From Nostoc sp. NMS8 (GTDB lineage Bacteria; Cyanobacteriota; Cyanobacteriia; Cyanobacteriales; Nostocaceae), in the NCBI RefSeq assembly GCF_017115045.1, contig NZ_JABXKK010000033.1, positions 1 through 61,616 on the forward strand: a stretch of 61,616 nt of DNA. Direction: 5' to 3'. The notes under the pieces were generated by a model, which was not told the DNA's origin, did no database searches, and saw nothing but the letters and a program-made list of their open reading frames with translations. Numbering within the stretch: the first letter of the stretch is position 1; each line of letters begins with the position of its first letter. Below are positions 1 through 9,648 of this stretch, piece by piece. The translations under genes were made by a program, and so were the position numbers.

Positions 1-784
1 TTTACAGAACGAATTCGATGTTCAACAAATACTCGCTTGCATGAAAACTCTTTGTTCTCTTTTTTCTGGTCAATTGTTAACTTTCCATTTCTTGGTATTT
101 TAATCGGTGTGTCAATTAAATCTTCTCCAAGATATCCTAAATCTCCCTTAAACTTTTGTTTGGGGTCAAAGTTATCGCGGTTTTCTCGAAACAAAGTTAT
201 ATTACTTTTTGGCCCAGGTTCGCCAGCTATAACATCAACGATATCCTTGGCATCCGGCAAGATAATTATCTGACTTTTAAATGTATGTTTACATGCCAAG
301 ACAAGAGTAATATTTCTCTTGTTCTTTATTATCCCCAGGTCTTTCCCTCACTTGTTCATAGCTATCTACAATTAATTCATAATCTGTAAGTATTTCTTTA
401 ACTACCATTAAGTCAGATTCGTTTTTTTTTACTTGTTCAATTAAACTGGATGGTAGCAATTCTCACTCGTATTGGCAACCAATAGTTAAATGTATCATTT
501 GCGGTGGACTCACTCACCCCAAACTGGATACCAAGAAGCTCAAATGTAGTCAGATGCCTGAGATAAACCAACGTTAAAATTATTTGTTCTTTTAGCGATA
601 GTTTTGGTTTACGACCTCCACCACCAGCAATAATTCTAACTTTTTTGGATTCTAATAACTCTTGTTTTTCATGATGTAATCGCTCCGCATTTTGAATTAA
701 TTGTTGTAACTGTTCATACTCCAGACCAATTAACCGCTTTGTCTTTTTAGGATTTTGTTCAAGATGATTCAGTATGTCGCTCAT
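1..784 (-). pseudogene. Degenerate IS5-type (HTH_Tnp_4/DDE_Tnp_4) transposase, cut by window edge
   Basis: The reverse strand encodes an N-terminal helix-turn-helix part (437-784: LSLKEQIILTLVYLRHLTTF, then FGVSESTANDTFNYWLP). The reading then changes frame near 450-460 to continue as LPSSLIEQVKKNESDLM, with VDSYEQVRERPGDN holding the expected DDE aspartate. It changes again near 285-295 to KHTFKSQIIILPDAKDIVDV and GDLGYLGED. The pieces line up as one IS5-family DDE_Tnp_4 transposase in which every frame is interrupted, so it cannot make a full protein without at least two frameshifts. The C-terminus continues past base 1. The family is inferred from motif layout; terminal inverted repeats were not identified. 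Confidence 0.75.
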
Positions 785-1011
785 GTTTCTGTGTCAAAAA
801 AGCTATTTGATGTTCTTTTACCACAGAATATTACTATTTTGGAGATGTCTATTACGAACATTCTTAGTACCCTGCATGAACTGGTCAAAAGATGGACGCT
901 AACCCAAGCGCTTATTGAGCCGGAATATTCGTGGCGTTGCCTGACCCTATCCAATATTGGAACGTCAGTAAGAATTGAGTATCAGGGTGGAAGTGAATGC
1001 CCCTCACTCTA

Positions 1012-1180
1012 GGGCTATTTCATTCTAAACATAAATCGCCCAGAACTAAAGTTCCCCGGCTCATAAATAAAGTCCGTTAAAACGGACTATAACCTTTTAT
1101 CAGTCGTCTTTAGACGACTTTTGTTTGCTATTAGACTCAGAATTCATTCGGAGGTGGGCTAGATGAGAATGAAATAGCCC
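1012..1180. repeat. MITE-like element with 15-bp inverted ends and two internal hairpins
   Basis: A perfect 15-bp inverted repeat (GGGCTATTTCATTCT at 1012-1026, its complement at 1166-1180) bounds 169 bp with no coding capacity. Inside are two perfect 8-bp stems with 2-nt loops: AGTCCGTT/AACGGACT at 1071-1088 and AGTCGTCT/AGACGACT at 1102-1119. A relative with the same stem layout but different stem bases lies at the right edge of the window. The rest of 785-1604 shows no recognisable gene; small open frames there lack homology features I know. Confidence 0.7.
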
Positions 1181-1604
1181 TGCTCTCACTCATGCTTAAT
1201 TTTTCTTTTGTTTGCTAATGTTTATTGACTAATAAATGATTTTAAAATATTTACTTAAGCAATTTATATAAATAAAATTTTCATGACAACCACTTTCTTC
1301 TGTAGCAGATTTATGATAGTTAATAGGCACCTAAATTTAATGCTTTTTTTTAGATAACCTGGCAAAGATTAGTAATGTATATGCCATAATGTCACGAGCT
1401 AGGGGTATATAAAGTTATTGTTATGCTTCAACACGCAAGTAGAGAAGGTATCACTATTGACTACGAAAAAATATAATGCTACTAGCTCGAACCGATCGAT
1501 GAATGATGCGGTTAAAACTCCTGCTATATCTGGGAATCCAGTATTTGAATCTGGATTTAATCTACAGCAGGGGTTGATTGAGTTATGGATAGGGAGAAAA
1601 TTTG

Positions 1605-3458
1605 ATGAACTTGTTAGATATAAAGAATCCTGAGGTTAAATTAGCCTCTAATACTGATAATAACTTTGTGGACTTAACAGCAACACACCCCCGACCATTG
1701 TTAAAGCGATCGCACTGGCTAAATTTAAATGGTGAGTGGAAGTTCGCATTTGACGATGAAGGGCGATGTGTTCAACCAGATGATATCCAGGGGTGGAGTC
1801 ATCATATACAAGTTCCCTTCGCTCCCGAATCTACCAAAAGTGGTATTGGTGACACAGGTTTTCATCCAAACTGCTGGTATGAGCGAGAATTTGAAACGCC
1901 TGAAGGTGACGGTAGATTATTACTGCACTTTGGGGCTGTGGATTATCGCGCCCGTGTATGGGTCAATGGTCAATACATGCTAGAGCATGAAGGGGGACAT
2001 ACTCCTTTCATGCTGGATATTACCACAGTTTTGAATGATACTGGCATAACTAAAGTAACACTCTGGGCCCAGGATGATCCTTGTGACCTTGCCAAGCCCA
2101 GAGGAAAGCAGGATTGGCAATTGGAACCGCACAGTATTTGGTATCCTCGCACCAGTGGTATTTGGCAAACAGTCTGGATTGAACGTGTGGGTAGAACTTA
2201 CATCGATAGTATTCGGTGGAGTCCCGATATCGAGCGGTGGGAAGTAGGCTGTTATGCTGCGATCGCAGGTGATGCGCCTGCTGGTATCCAAATCAAGGTA
2301 AAACTGAGCATTGGCAATACCGTACTGGCAAACGATACTTATGAAGTGTTTAACGGAGAAATTGGCCGTCGGATCTCCCTTTCCGATCCAGGTATCGACG
2401 ACTACCGCAACGAATTGCTGTGGAGTCCAGAAAAGCCTACCCTCATGGATGCCCATATTGAACTTTGGCATAATAATCAACTATTGGATGAAGCAAAATC
2501 CTACACAGCAATGCGGACTGTGGGAATACAGCGCGATCGCTTTATGCTCAATGGTCGTCCTTATTATTTGCGCTTAGTTTTGGATCAAGGCTACTGGCCC
2601 GATTCCCTAATGACAGCACCGGACGATGGGGCATTGCGGCGCGATGTCGAACTGACTAAAGCAATGGGTTTTAACGGAGTCCGTAAGCACCAGAAAATTG
2701 AAGACCCGCGATTTTTATATTGGGCAGATGTGCTGGGGTTGTTAGTATGGGAGGAGATGCCCAGTGCATATCGTTTCACACCTAAAGCAGTGGAACGCAC
2801 GACACGAGAGTGGGCTGAGGTGATTAGGCGGGATATCAGCCACCCTTGTATCGTAGCTTGGGTAACGTTTAATGAATCTTGGGGAGTTCCGAATCTGGTT
2901 GAAACTGCGGCTCACCGAAACTACGTTTTGGCAATGTTTCACTTAACTAAAACTCTCGATCCGAGCCGCCCAGTGATTGCCAACGATGGCTGGGAAAGTA
3001 CAGATACAGACATTCTGGCTATTCATGACTACGACACCCACCCACAACAATTAGGTCATCGCTATGGCCCAGAAGTAAAGCTATCAGATTTGTTTGATCG
3101 GAAGCGTCCTGGAGGGCGCATCTTGACACTGGATAACTTTCCGCATCAGGGACAGCCAGTAATGCTGACTGAGTTTGGTGGCATTGCCTATGCTCCTGTT
3201 GATAACCCCGATGCCGATAAACTTTGGGGCTATGAACGTTGCTCCAATATTTCCGAGCTAGAAATGAAATACGCTTCTCTGCTTGAAACGATTAATAACA
3301 TCGAGTTGTTTAGCGGATTCTGTTACACCCAATTAACAGATACTTTCCAAGAAGCTAACGGTTTATTATACGCCGATCGCACCCCGAAATTTCCTATTGA
3401 GGCGATCCGCGCTGCAACCCTCTCAGGACAAGGATTATGTACTCCCACAAGCTGTTAA
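1605..3458 (+). CDS. Glycoside hydrolase family 2 protein (beta-galactosidase/glucuronidase type)
   Basis: A 617-residue GH2 enzyme, expected to hydrolyse terminal beta-linked sugars; beta-galactoside is the likely substrate because galT follows directly. The N-terminal part carries the sugar-binding jelly-roll (LNLNGEWKFAFDDE; DYRARVWVNGQYMLEHEGGH), then an immunoglobulin-like domain and the TIM barrel. The acid/base is probably E424 in FNESWG and the nucleophile E523 in TEFGG. It is shorter than LacZ (about 1000 residues) and matches the compact GH2 class. No signal peptide is visible, so it is probably cytoplasmic. ATG 1605 is preferred over TTG 1602 because AGGGAG lies upstream. The 3' end overlaps galT by 22 bp, suggesting translational coupling. 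Substrate is inferred from context. Confidence 0.85.
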   Translation: MNLLDIKNPEVKLASNTDNNFVDLTATHPRPLLKRSHWLNLNGEWKFAFDDEGRCVQPDDIQGWSHHIQVPFAPESTKSGIGDTGFHPNCWYEREFETPEGDGRLLLHFGAVDYRARVWVNGQYMLEHEGGHTPFMLDITTVLNDTGITKVTLWAQDDPCDLAKPRGKQDWQLEPHSIWYPRTSGIWQTVWIERVGRTYIDSIRWSPDIERWEVGCYAAIAGDAPAGIQIKVKLSIGNTVLANDTYEVFNGEIGRRISLSDPGIDDYRNELLWSPEKPTLMDAHIELWHNNQLLDEAKSYTAMRTVGIQRDRFMLNGRPYYLRLVLDQGYWPDSLMTAPDDGALRRDVELTKAMGFNGVRKHQKIEDPRFLYWADVLGLLVWEEMPSAYRFTPKAVERTTREWAEVIRRDISHPCIVAWVTFNESWGVPNLVETAAHRNYVLAMFHLTKTLDPSRPVIANDGWESTDTDILAIHDYDTHPQQLGHRYGPEVKLSDLFDRKRPGGRILTLDNFPHQGQPVMLTEFGGIAYAPVDNPDADKLWGYERCSNISELEMKYASLLETINNIELFSGFCYTQLTDTFQEANGLLYADRTPKFPIEAIRAATLSGQGLCTPTSC

Positions 3459-4537
3459 AGCCCGACGGACGTAAACTCAAGTTATACAGTCGCTACCCAA
3501 TTACTAGTCAGTTAGAAGCCACTAGCCCTAGTAATGAGCCAGTGCAAGCTAATCCACACCTGCGCTGGCACCCCTTGCGGGGTGAATGGGTAGCTTATGC
3601 TAGTCACCGTCAAGGCCGGACGTTCATGCCGCCCGCAGAATATAATCCCCTCGCACCTACCACCAACCCTGAGTTCCCAACGGAACTACCCCAAGGTAAG
3701 TATGACGTGGCAGTGTTTGATAACCGCTTTCCCTCAATGACTCCGACAGCCAACAATCCACCTGATACCATCGTGGAAACGTTACCAGCTAATGGAGCTT
3801 GTGAGGTAGTGGTTTTTACTCAAGATGCCAGCGCCTCCTTGAGTTCCTTAGAGTTGGATCATTTAGATTTGCTATTGGAAGTGTGGGGCGATCGCACCCG
3901 TGAATTAGGATTAAATCCCCAAATTCAGTACGTGCTGCCCTTTGAAAATAAGGGTGTAGAGGTGGGTGTAACATTGCACCATCCCCACGGGCAAATTTAC
4001 GCCTATCCTTTTATACCACCTGTTCCGGCGCGGATGCTGGCAATGCAGCAGGAGTATTATCAAGAACATCAACGGGGTTTACTGCAAGACTTGATTCAGA
4101 AAGAGATTGCAGCCGATCAACGGATTATTTATCAAGATGAGTATGCGATCGCATTTGTCCCGGTATGCGCTCGTTATCCCTATGAAGTCTGGATTGCACC
4201 CAAAGAGCCAGTTAGCACTTTTACCGAACTCACCCCAGAGCAACGTTGGGGACTCGCCAACGCGTTAAAAACTGTCACTCTTAAGTATGACGGTTTGTGG
4301 AATCGCCCGTTTCCTTACTTGATGGCTTGGTTCCAAGCACCCACGGACGGTTTAGCGCATCCAGAAGCGCATTTACACGCCGAGTTTTTTCCGCCATATC
4401 GGACAAGCGAAAGGCTGAAGTATCTGGCGGGAACTGAACTCGCAGCAGGGATGTTTGCCAATGATGCTTTACCGGAGGAGAAAGCGAAGGAACTACAAGC
4501 TGTGGTGGTAAATATTGAAAAACCAATTTCGGTGTGA
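3437..4537 (+). CDS. galT: Galactose-1-phosphate uridylyltransferase
   Basis: GalT transfers UMP from UDP-glucose to galactose-1-phosphate in the Leloir pathway. The 366-residue protein begins MYSHKLLKPDGRKL, typical of the family, which supports the start inside the end of the upstream GH2 gene. The active-site motif H182-P-H184-G-Q186 is intact; H184 corresponds to the uridylylated histidine. A second histidine-rich stretch (HPEAHLHAEFFPP) near the C-terminus matches the second GalT domain. With galK at 10.7 kb and galE at 28.7 kb the core Leloir enzymes are all present, though split by unrelated genes. Length and motifs give no sign of damage. Confidence 0.95.
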   Translation: MYSHKLLKPDGRKLKLYSRYPITSQLEATSPSNEPVQANPHLRWHPLRGEWVAYASHRQGRTFMPPAEYNPLAPTTNPEFPTELPQGKYDVAVFDNRFPSMTPTANNPPDTIVETLPANGACEVVVFTQDASASLSSLELDHLDLLLEVWGDRTRELGLNPQIQYVLPFENKGVEVGVTLHHPHGQIYAYPFIPPVPARMLAMQQEYYQEHQRGLLQDLIQKEIAADQRIIYQDEYAIAFVPVCARYPYEVWIAPKEPVSTFTELTPEQRWGLANALKTVTLKYDGLWNRPFPYLMAWFQAPTDGLAHPEAHLHAEFFPPYRTSERLKYLAGTELAAGMFANDALPEEKAKELQAVVVNIEKPISV

Positions 4538-4631
4538 CAGGGTTTGAAACTGTAACTTAATTTCTGGACAAACCTACTCATTTATTGATTGTTTGTTCAC
4601 CTCTTGAATTAGTTCATCAACAAACTCTCCT

Positions 4632-4776
4632 AGAGGGTATTTGAAAATTATACGCTTGTATTCAGCTCCCCCCTTAAAAAAGGGGGAATAACCTTTTCAA
4701 AGTCCTCCTTAAAAAGGAGAATTTAGGAGGATCTAAAGTTTTGGATACCTCAGTCACCACTTTTTAAACAACCTCT
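4632..4776. repeat. MITE-like repeat, family B (C/G-run core)
   Basis: About 145 bp bounded by an imperfect 11-bp inverted repeat (AGAGGGTATTT at 4632, AAACAACCTCT at 4766; 9 of 11 match). The core holds C-run/A-T/G-run hairpins (CCCCCTTAAAAAAGGGGG, CCTCCTTAAAAAGGAG). It is the inverted relative of the copy at 28449-28601: both share the phrase TGAGGTATCCAAA and TTTAGATCCTCCTAAAT. It fills most of the gap between galT and the next gene; nothing else is seen in that gap. Confidence 0.7.
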
Positions 4777-5009
4777 TAACCATTCCTTCTAATTAGGGAT
4801 GGTTTTTAACTTTTTTGTAATACTGTTTCACTTTAAAAACAATCATACAAATACTTAAGACTACAGCATTGCTATGCCCTTACGAGAAATCTGTATAACT
4901 CCAGACTGGATTCTAATAGTTCTGCTATAAGCCTTCTGATAGTGTATTTCTCCAAACAAAAAAGTTTAGACTAGGGGTGCTTAGTTATTAAGAATGAGAG
5001 GTAATAGTT

Positions 5010-5222
5010 ATGCCTAGTGGACATGCTGGCCATAAGGGCGCTTCTAATAAACCCAATATTAATGCCAATGGAGTAATTGATGATGCTGCTAATGAATCAT
5101 TAAATGCTGATGATTTCTTGTCTGAAGAGCAAACTAACACAGAAGTCCATAGAGTCGAAGAAGCTGTTAAGTTTCCTCCTGCTACCGAACGCCCAGGTGA
5201 AAAATCAAATACTAGTACCTGA
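5010..5222 (+). CDS. Small hydrophilic hypothetical protein
   Basis: A 70-residue protein of unknown function, rich in Asn, Glu, Ala and Ser (MPSGHAGHKGASNKPNINAN at the start) with no membrane segment, cysteine or recognisable motif; it looks intrinsically disordered. GAGAGG eight bases upstream of the ATG is a good ribosome binding site, which is the main reason to accept it. It stands alone between galT (same strand) and the convergent psaB. No homologue is recalled with confidence. Confidence 0.55.
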   Translation: MPSGHAGHKGASNKPNINANGVIDDAANESLNADDFLSEEQTNTEVHRVEEAVKFPPATERPGEKSNTST

Positions 5223-5471
5223 AGTAACGATAGGAATCATATTTAATTTTTGAAATACGCGTAGGGTGCGTTACGCTTTGCTAACGTACCTTATTGTTTA
5301 GATTTTTTCAAAAATAAAATCGAATTGCCATAGGTGTAGCAATCTGCTAACGAGTAGATAGTCACAATGAGCTGAGTGCTTGCAAGTGCTTTCAATATAC
5401 AAAAATCCCCCTCTCACCTAATGGTATAAAGGGGGATGATAGCTAAGGTCAGAGGATATCTATTAAAAACT

Positions 5472-7700
5472 TCAACCAAATTTCCCGGCGGTTGAAGCTA
5501 TAAGGAATGCTCCATAGGTAAGGATGTAGCCAACTGTGAAGTGAGCTAGGCCTACTAACCAACCCTGGACGATAGACAGAGCAACAGGCTTATCTTTCCA
5601 GTAAACTAAATTAGCTAGGGGAGTGCGTTCGTGTGCCCAGACTAGAGTTTCAATTAACTCTTGCCAGTATCCACGCCAGGCAATCAAAAACATGAAATCG
5701 GTTGCCCAAACCAGGTGTCCAAAGAGGAACATCCAAGCCCAGACAGACAAATTATTTGTGCCGTAGGGGTTATAACCGTTAATCAACTGAGCAGAGTTAG
5801 CCCAGAGGTAATCACGGAACCAACCCATCAGATATGTAGAGTTCTCATTGAACTGAGCGACGTTACCTTGCCAAACACCGAGATGCTTCCAGTGCCAATA
5901 GAAAGTCACCCAACCAAGGAGATTCAGCATCCAGAAGATAGCAAGATAAAAAGACTGTTGCCAAGAGGAAGTTTGGCAAGTACCGCCCCGACCTGGCCCA
6001 TCGCAGGGGAAGGTATAGCCGAAGTCCTTTTTATCAGGCATCAATTTAGTCCCACGAGCATCCAATGCGCCCTTGACACAAATTAAGGTGGTGGTATGCA
6101 AACCTAAAGCAATCGCATGGTGAACCAGGAAATCACCAGGCCCAATCGTCAAGAACAATGAGTTAGTGCCGGAGTTGATCGCTGCTGTCCAGTTTGGCAA
6201 CCAGACGTTACCGTAGTTGGGCCAAGCTGTGTAGGCGATGCTATCTGGGTTAGATAGTAACGCATCCATGCCATACAGTAGTTTACCGTGAGCAGATTGG
6301 ATGAATTGAGCAAATACTGGCTCAATCAAAATTTGCTTTTCAGGAGTGCCAAAAGCAACTACAACATCGTTGTGGACGTATAACCCCAGAGTGTGGAAGC
6401 CTAAGAATAACGACACCCAACTCAGGTGAGAAATAATCGCTTCTTTGTGCTGAAGTACACGCTCCAGGACGTTACCTTTGTTTTGCTCTGCGTCGTAATC
6501 TCGAACCCAGAAGATGCCGGCATGGGCAAACGCACCAATCATGAAGAACCCAGCGATATACTGGTGATGGGTGTACAGCGCCGCCTGTGTCGTGTAATCC
6601 TTACCGATGAAGGCGTAAGGAGGCATCGAATACATGTGCTGTGCAACTAACGACAGGGCAGTACCCAGTGCTGCCAAGTGTATAGATAACTGGAAGTGCA
6701 GTGAGTTGTTATAGGTGTCGTACAGCCCTTGGTGTGGTAAGTTGAACTGACCTTCAGTTTGAATGCCAAAGAAATTTTTGGCATTAAGCATCTCTTTGAT
6801 GCTGTGACCAATCCCAAAGTTAGTCCGGTACTGATGACCGGCAACGATAAAGATGACTGCGATCGCTAAATGGTGATGAGCCATATCAGTCAGCCACAGC
6901 GATTCAGTCTGGGGATGGAAGCCACCCAAAAAAGTCAGAATAGCCGTCCCTCCGCCTTGAGATGTACCAAACAAATGCCCTGGCGTTTCAGGATTCTGAG
7001 CATATACACCCCAATCACCCCTCCAGAAAGGTGCTAAACCTGCTGGGTGCGGCAAGGTAGTCAGAAAATTATTCCAACCAACATGAACACCACGAGATTC
7101 GGGAATGGCGACGTGAATAAGATGTCCAGCCCAAGCCAGAGAGCTAACACCAAACAAACCTGCCAGGTGGTGATTCAGGCGAGGTTCAGCACTCTTGAAC
7201 CAAGCCAAGCTAGGACGATACTTGGGTTGCAAGTGCAGCCAACCAGCAAATAAGAACAATGCTGCTAACAGCAACAAGAACACTGAACCTTGGTAAAGGT
7301 CATTGTTTGTCCGCATCCCAATGGTGTACCACCAGTGGTAGACACCAGAGTAAGCAATGTTAACAGGATTAGTAGCACCCCCTTGGGTAAAAGCTTCTAT
7401 AGCTGGTTTACCGAAGTGAGGATCCCAAATCGCGTGGGCAATTGGGCGAATATGCAGCGGATCTTTAATCCATTGTTCAAAATTACCTTGCCAGGCTACG
7501 TGGAACAATAGACTAGATGCCCACAGAAATATGATTGCTACGTGACCGAAGTGAGTAGCGAAAATCTTTTGGTAAAGATTTTCCTCGGTGATGCCATCAT
7601 GGCTTTCAAAATCATTTCCTGTTGCGATCGCATACCAGAGCCGACGTGTAGTCGGGTCTTGTGCAAGATCCTGGTTAAATTTAGGATATTTTGTGGCCAT
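5472..7700 (-). CDS. psaB: Photosystem I P700 apoprotein A2 (PsaB), solitary extra-copy type
   Basis: PsaB is one half of the photosystem I core heterodimer, binding P700, antenna chlorophylls and the shared FX 4Fe-4S cluster in the thylakoid membrane. The 742-residue sequence is complete, from [14 protein letters not shown] to [10 protein letters not shown]. The FX loop is intact, with C566 and C575 in [12 protein letters not shown]. There is no psaA beside it, whereas the standard cyanobacterial arrangement is psaA-psaB, so this is probably a second, divergent copy such as the psaB2 known from Anabaena. It differs from my recollection of typical PsaB at several usually conserved points, for example [12 protein letters not shown] for HMYRTQFGIGHS, CQTSSW for CDISAW after the FX loop, and ATDFMF for ATGFMF. 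AGGAGA lies about 10 bp upstream of the ATG. Confidence 0.95.
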   Translation of the reverse strand: MATKYPKFNQDLAQDPTTRRLWYAIATGNDFESHDGITEENLYQKIFATHFGHVAIIFLWASSLLFHVAWQGNFEQWIKDPLHIRPIAHAIWDPHFGKPAIEAFTQGGATNPVNIAYSGVYHWWYTIGMRTNNDLYQGSVFLLLLAALFLFAGWLHLQPKYRPSLAWFKSAEPRLNHHLAGLFGVSSLAWAGHLIHVAIPESRGVHVGWNNFLTTLPHPAGLAPFWRGDWGVYAQNPETPGHLFGTSQGGGTAILTFLGGFHPQTESLWLTDMAHHHLAIAVIFIVAGHQYRTNFGIGHSIKEMLNAKNFFGIQTEGQFNLPHQGLYDTYNNSLHFQLSIHLAALGTALSLVAQHMYSMPPYAFIGKDYTTQAALYTHHQYIAGFFMIGAFAHAGIFWVRDYDAEQNKGNVLERVLQHKEAIISHLSWVSLFLGFHTLGLYVHNDVVVAFGTPEKQILIEPVFAQFIQSAHGKLLYGMDALLSNPDSIAYTAWPNYGNVWLPNWTAAINSGTNSLFLTIGPGDFLVHHAIALGLHTTTLICVKGALDARGTKLMPDKKDFGYTFPCDGPGRGGTCQTSSWQQSFYLAIFWMLNLLGWVTFYWHWKHLGVWQGNVAQFNENSTYLMGWFRDYLWANSAQLINGYNPYGTNNLSVWAWMFLFGHLVWATDFMFLIAWRGYWQELIETLVWAHERTPLANLVYWKDKPVALSIVQGWLVGLAHFTVGYILTYGAFLIASTAGKFG

Positions 7701-8170
7701 GCAATTTAATTACATCTCCTTAAACGCTAATCCAGGTTGCTAGTTCTAACGAGTTAGCAACTTTTTACAATTGAATCAGCACCCTTCCAGCCTTGGATTG
7801 GAGGTCAATCTAAACAGCCAAAGCTGATGAGTATTGAGGATAAAACAGGCTTAATTCTTAGACTCACATCATTAGGCGGGATGATGCAATTCATTTCCAT
7901 AGATGTAATAAAATAATTAATGACTAGCATTTCCATTTAACTATCGGACGATATTTGTATTAAATTAACTTGTAGTCTTAGATACAGCCTCAGAGCTACA
8001 AATCTTAGTAATTTTTTTATTAGAATGAGCTTAAACTTTTGTAACTACGTGATATGTTAATAATGTTTTTAGCAAAGTAAAACAAAAAATTAAGCTCAAG
8101 TTTATGTAGCTCCTGGTAAGCTCTGATACCAAGATTTTTACTTTTTTGAAACCTAAGTTAAGTAAATTAG
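7701..8170. other. Long 5' region of psaB, no gene seen
   Basis: 470 bp of AT-rich sequence between the psaB start and the small membrane-protein gene upstream on the same strand. No open frame, tRNA or clear terminator was recognised. It could hold the psaB promoter and leader or be a shared transcript; the sequence alone does not decide. Confidence 0.5.
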
Positions 8171-8413
8171 TTAGGGGTTAATAATTCCGTAGTAAAGGGC
8201 GACAACAAATAAGAAAGTAGCCAATATAACCACGGTAAACCCATAGCGAACTAGTGGATTGGGTAAGTCCTGATTGGTGATTACATTATCCTTTTGTACC
8301 TGAGTGATCTGCTCAAATTTATCAGGTTCTTGAGCATTCATATCGTTAGGTGGGTTCTCTGGCAGAGAAACATTATTCTCTGTTATTTTGTTTTGAGTCT
8401 CTTGGGATTTCAT
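8171..8413 (-). CDS. Single-helix membrane protein with PsaX-like C-terminus
   Basis: An 80-residue protein: about 50 hydrophilic, Asn/Gln/Glu-rich N-terminal residues, then one transmembrane helix (VVILATFLFVVALYYG) ending in IINP. The last 28 residues resemble the small photosystem I subunit PsaX, which I recall ending in NFLVAAYYFGILK: Arg before an aromatic pair, a V-x-L core and a YYG-I-I end. Known PsaX is about 35 residues and lacks this long N-terminal tail. It lies 470 bp upstream of psaB on the same strand, which fits a photosystem role. The family assignment is inference from a short match; the coding call itself is firmer. Confidence 0.6.
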   Translation of the reverse strand: MKSQETQNKITENNVSLPENPPNDMNAQEPDKFEQITQVQKDNVITNQDLPNPLVRYGFTVVILATFLFVVALYYGIINP

Positions 8414-8807
8414 GGGCTTTTTTTGATGTCTTTGTAGCTAGTGCGCTTTTATAATTTCAAACATTTACTAATGATTACATCATTCTTGAGAACTACCTTG
8501 GCTCAATGTGCGATTGCCTAAAGAGGTTAGTCGATGTGAAGTTGCTCTGTAATTGTCAATACACAGCAAAGAAAAATTCAGAATCAATTAGTAGATGTAG
8601 GGTATGTTATGCCGTAGGTTAATGTAGCGTCAATTCAAGGTGCAGTGCTTGGCAGCAACCCACCCCACACCTGAAAAATTAGATTTTTTCTTAATTTACT
8701 CTGTATCCAAAACCTTAAAAAGTCTAAAAAGTTACATAAAATATTTTTGCCTATTAGTGATCGTGGTATCGTATGATAATATATCAAAATATCAAGAATC
8801 AAATAAC
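8414..8807. other. Intergenic region without recognised gene
   Basis: 394 bp between the divergent small membrane-protein gene and the vapB-like remnant. It contains a stretch around 8600-8650 with repeat-like GTAGGGTATGTTATGCCGTA sequence. An open frame beginning at 8640 runs into the vapB frame but has no ribosome binding site and is not accepted as a gene. Confidence 0.4.
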
Positions 8808-9095
8808 ATGAAATTCAGAGGAATAAAACGCGGTCAAAATATAGAAATATTAGAGCAACTAAATAATATTCCCGATGGAACAGAAATAATTATAGACTTA
8901 TAATTTATTGAAAAACAAATACCTGAGCCAAAACTAAATTTAACAGAAGAAGAGAGATTAGCTAAATTAAATAAATTATTTGGAGTATGGAAATATCAAC
9001 CAGATTTAACAGAAATATTTGTAGACATTGACCAACAGCGTCATACTTATCAAGGTAAAAACATAGACTCAATTGATAATCAGGATAACGGCTAA
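8808..9095 (+). pseudogene. VapB-like antitoxin with in-frame stop
   Basis: The frame starts MKFRGIKRGQNIEILEQLNN and ends at a TAA at 8901, but the same frame continues open for a further 63 codons (FIEKQIPEPKLNLTEEERLA, then LNKLFGVWKYQPDLTEIF) to a TAA at 9093. Read through the stop, this gives a 95-codon antitoxin of the cyanobacterial VapB type, with the hydrophobic toxin-binding part after the stop. The final TAA overlaps the ATG of the following toxin in TAATG, the usual coupling of toxin-antitoxin pairs. One nonsense mutation therefore removes the toxin-binding half. Family assignment is from general resemblance and the toxin partner. Confidence 0.6.
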
Positions 9096-9489
9096 TGTAT
9101 CTGTTAGACACTAAAATTTGCATTGCACTTCTCAAAGAAAACCCCCAAGCAGTGAAAAAATTAATCGCTACTTTAGCCAATATTATTTATCAACAATTAT
9201 AGTTGCGGAACTTTATAAAGGCGTTTACTATTCTCAACAGATGTCCAAGAATCTGGAAAGTTTGCAACAGTTTACTGATCTATTACCCATAGAATCATTT
9301 GACTTAAAAGCAGCTATTGAATTTGGCAAGATTCAAAGCGAACTCAAAAATATTGGTAAACCAACTGGGGAATTAGATGCGTTAATTGCTGCTATTGATC
9401 GTTCTCGCAATGATATTCTCGTGACTAATAATATCAAAGATTTTAGTAATATTGATAACTTACAATTAGAGAACTGGTTAGAAAGTTAG
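9095..9489 (+). pseudogene. VapC-like PIN-domain toxin, frameshifted
   Basis: The natural start at 9095 gives MYLLDTKICIALLKENPQ and terminates near 9199, while the rest of the PIN domain is read in another frame (YYLSTIIVAELYKGVYYSQQ to LENWLES). Joined, they make a VapC RNase of about 131 residues with the first acidic ligand (LLDT), the glutamate in IIVAELYKG and the aspartates in GELDALIAA and DILVTNN. The usual DTN motif reads DTK here. A one-base change in the A-rich stretch around 9150-9175 would explain the shift. With the antitoxin also broken, the module is most likely dead. Confidence 0.7.
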
Positions 9490-9648
9490 ATATAGATTAA
9501 TACAATTGATACACTGCCATAACAGGATTGTTGAGTAATCCAGCAGTAATTGCGATCGCTAGTGTACCATTTGGAATACCAACCTCAGACAGACGCAGAC
9601 AGACCTAGATAAATTTGATAATCATCTGTATCTATCTGTGTTTTTCCT

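Noticed and set aside
755..1012. 85-codon open frame on the plus strand
   Set aside because: It overlaps the start of the transposase on the other strand, has no ribosome binding site or recognisable motif, and ends at the repeat.
1418..1633. 71-codon frame before the GH2 gene
   Set aside because: It overlaps the GH2 start in another frame, has a weak ribosome binding site and resembles no family; composition gives no support.
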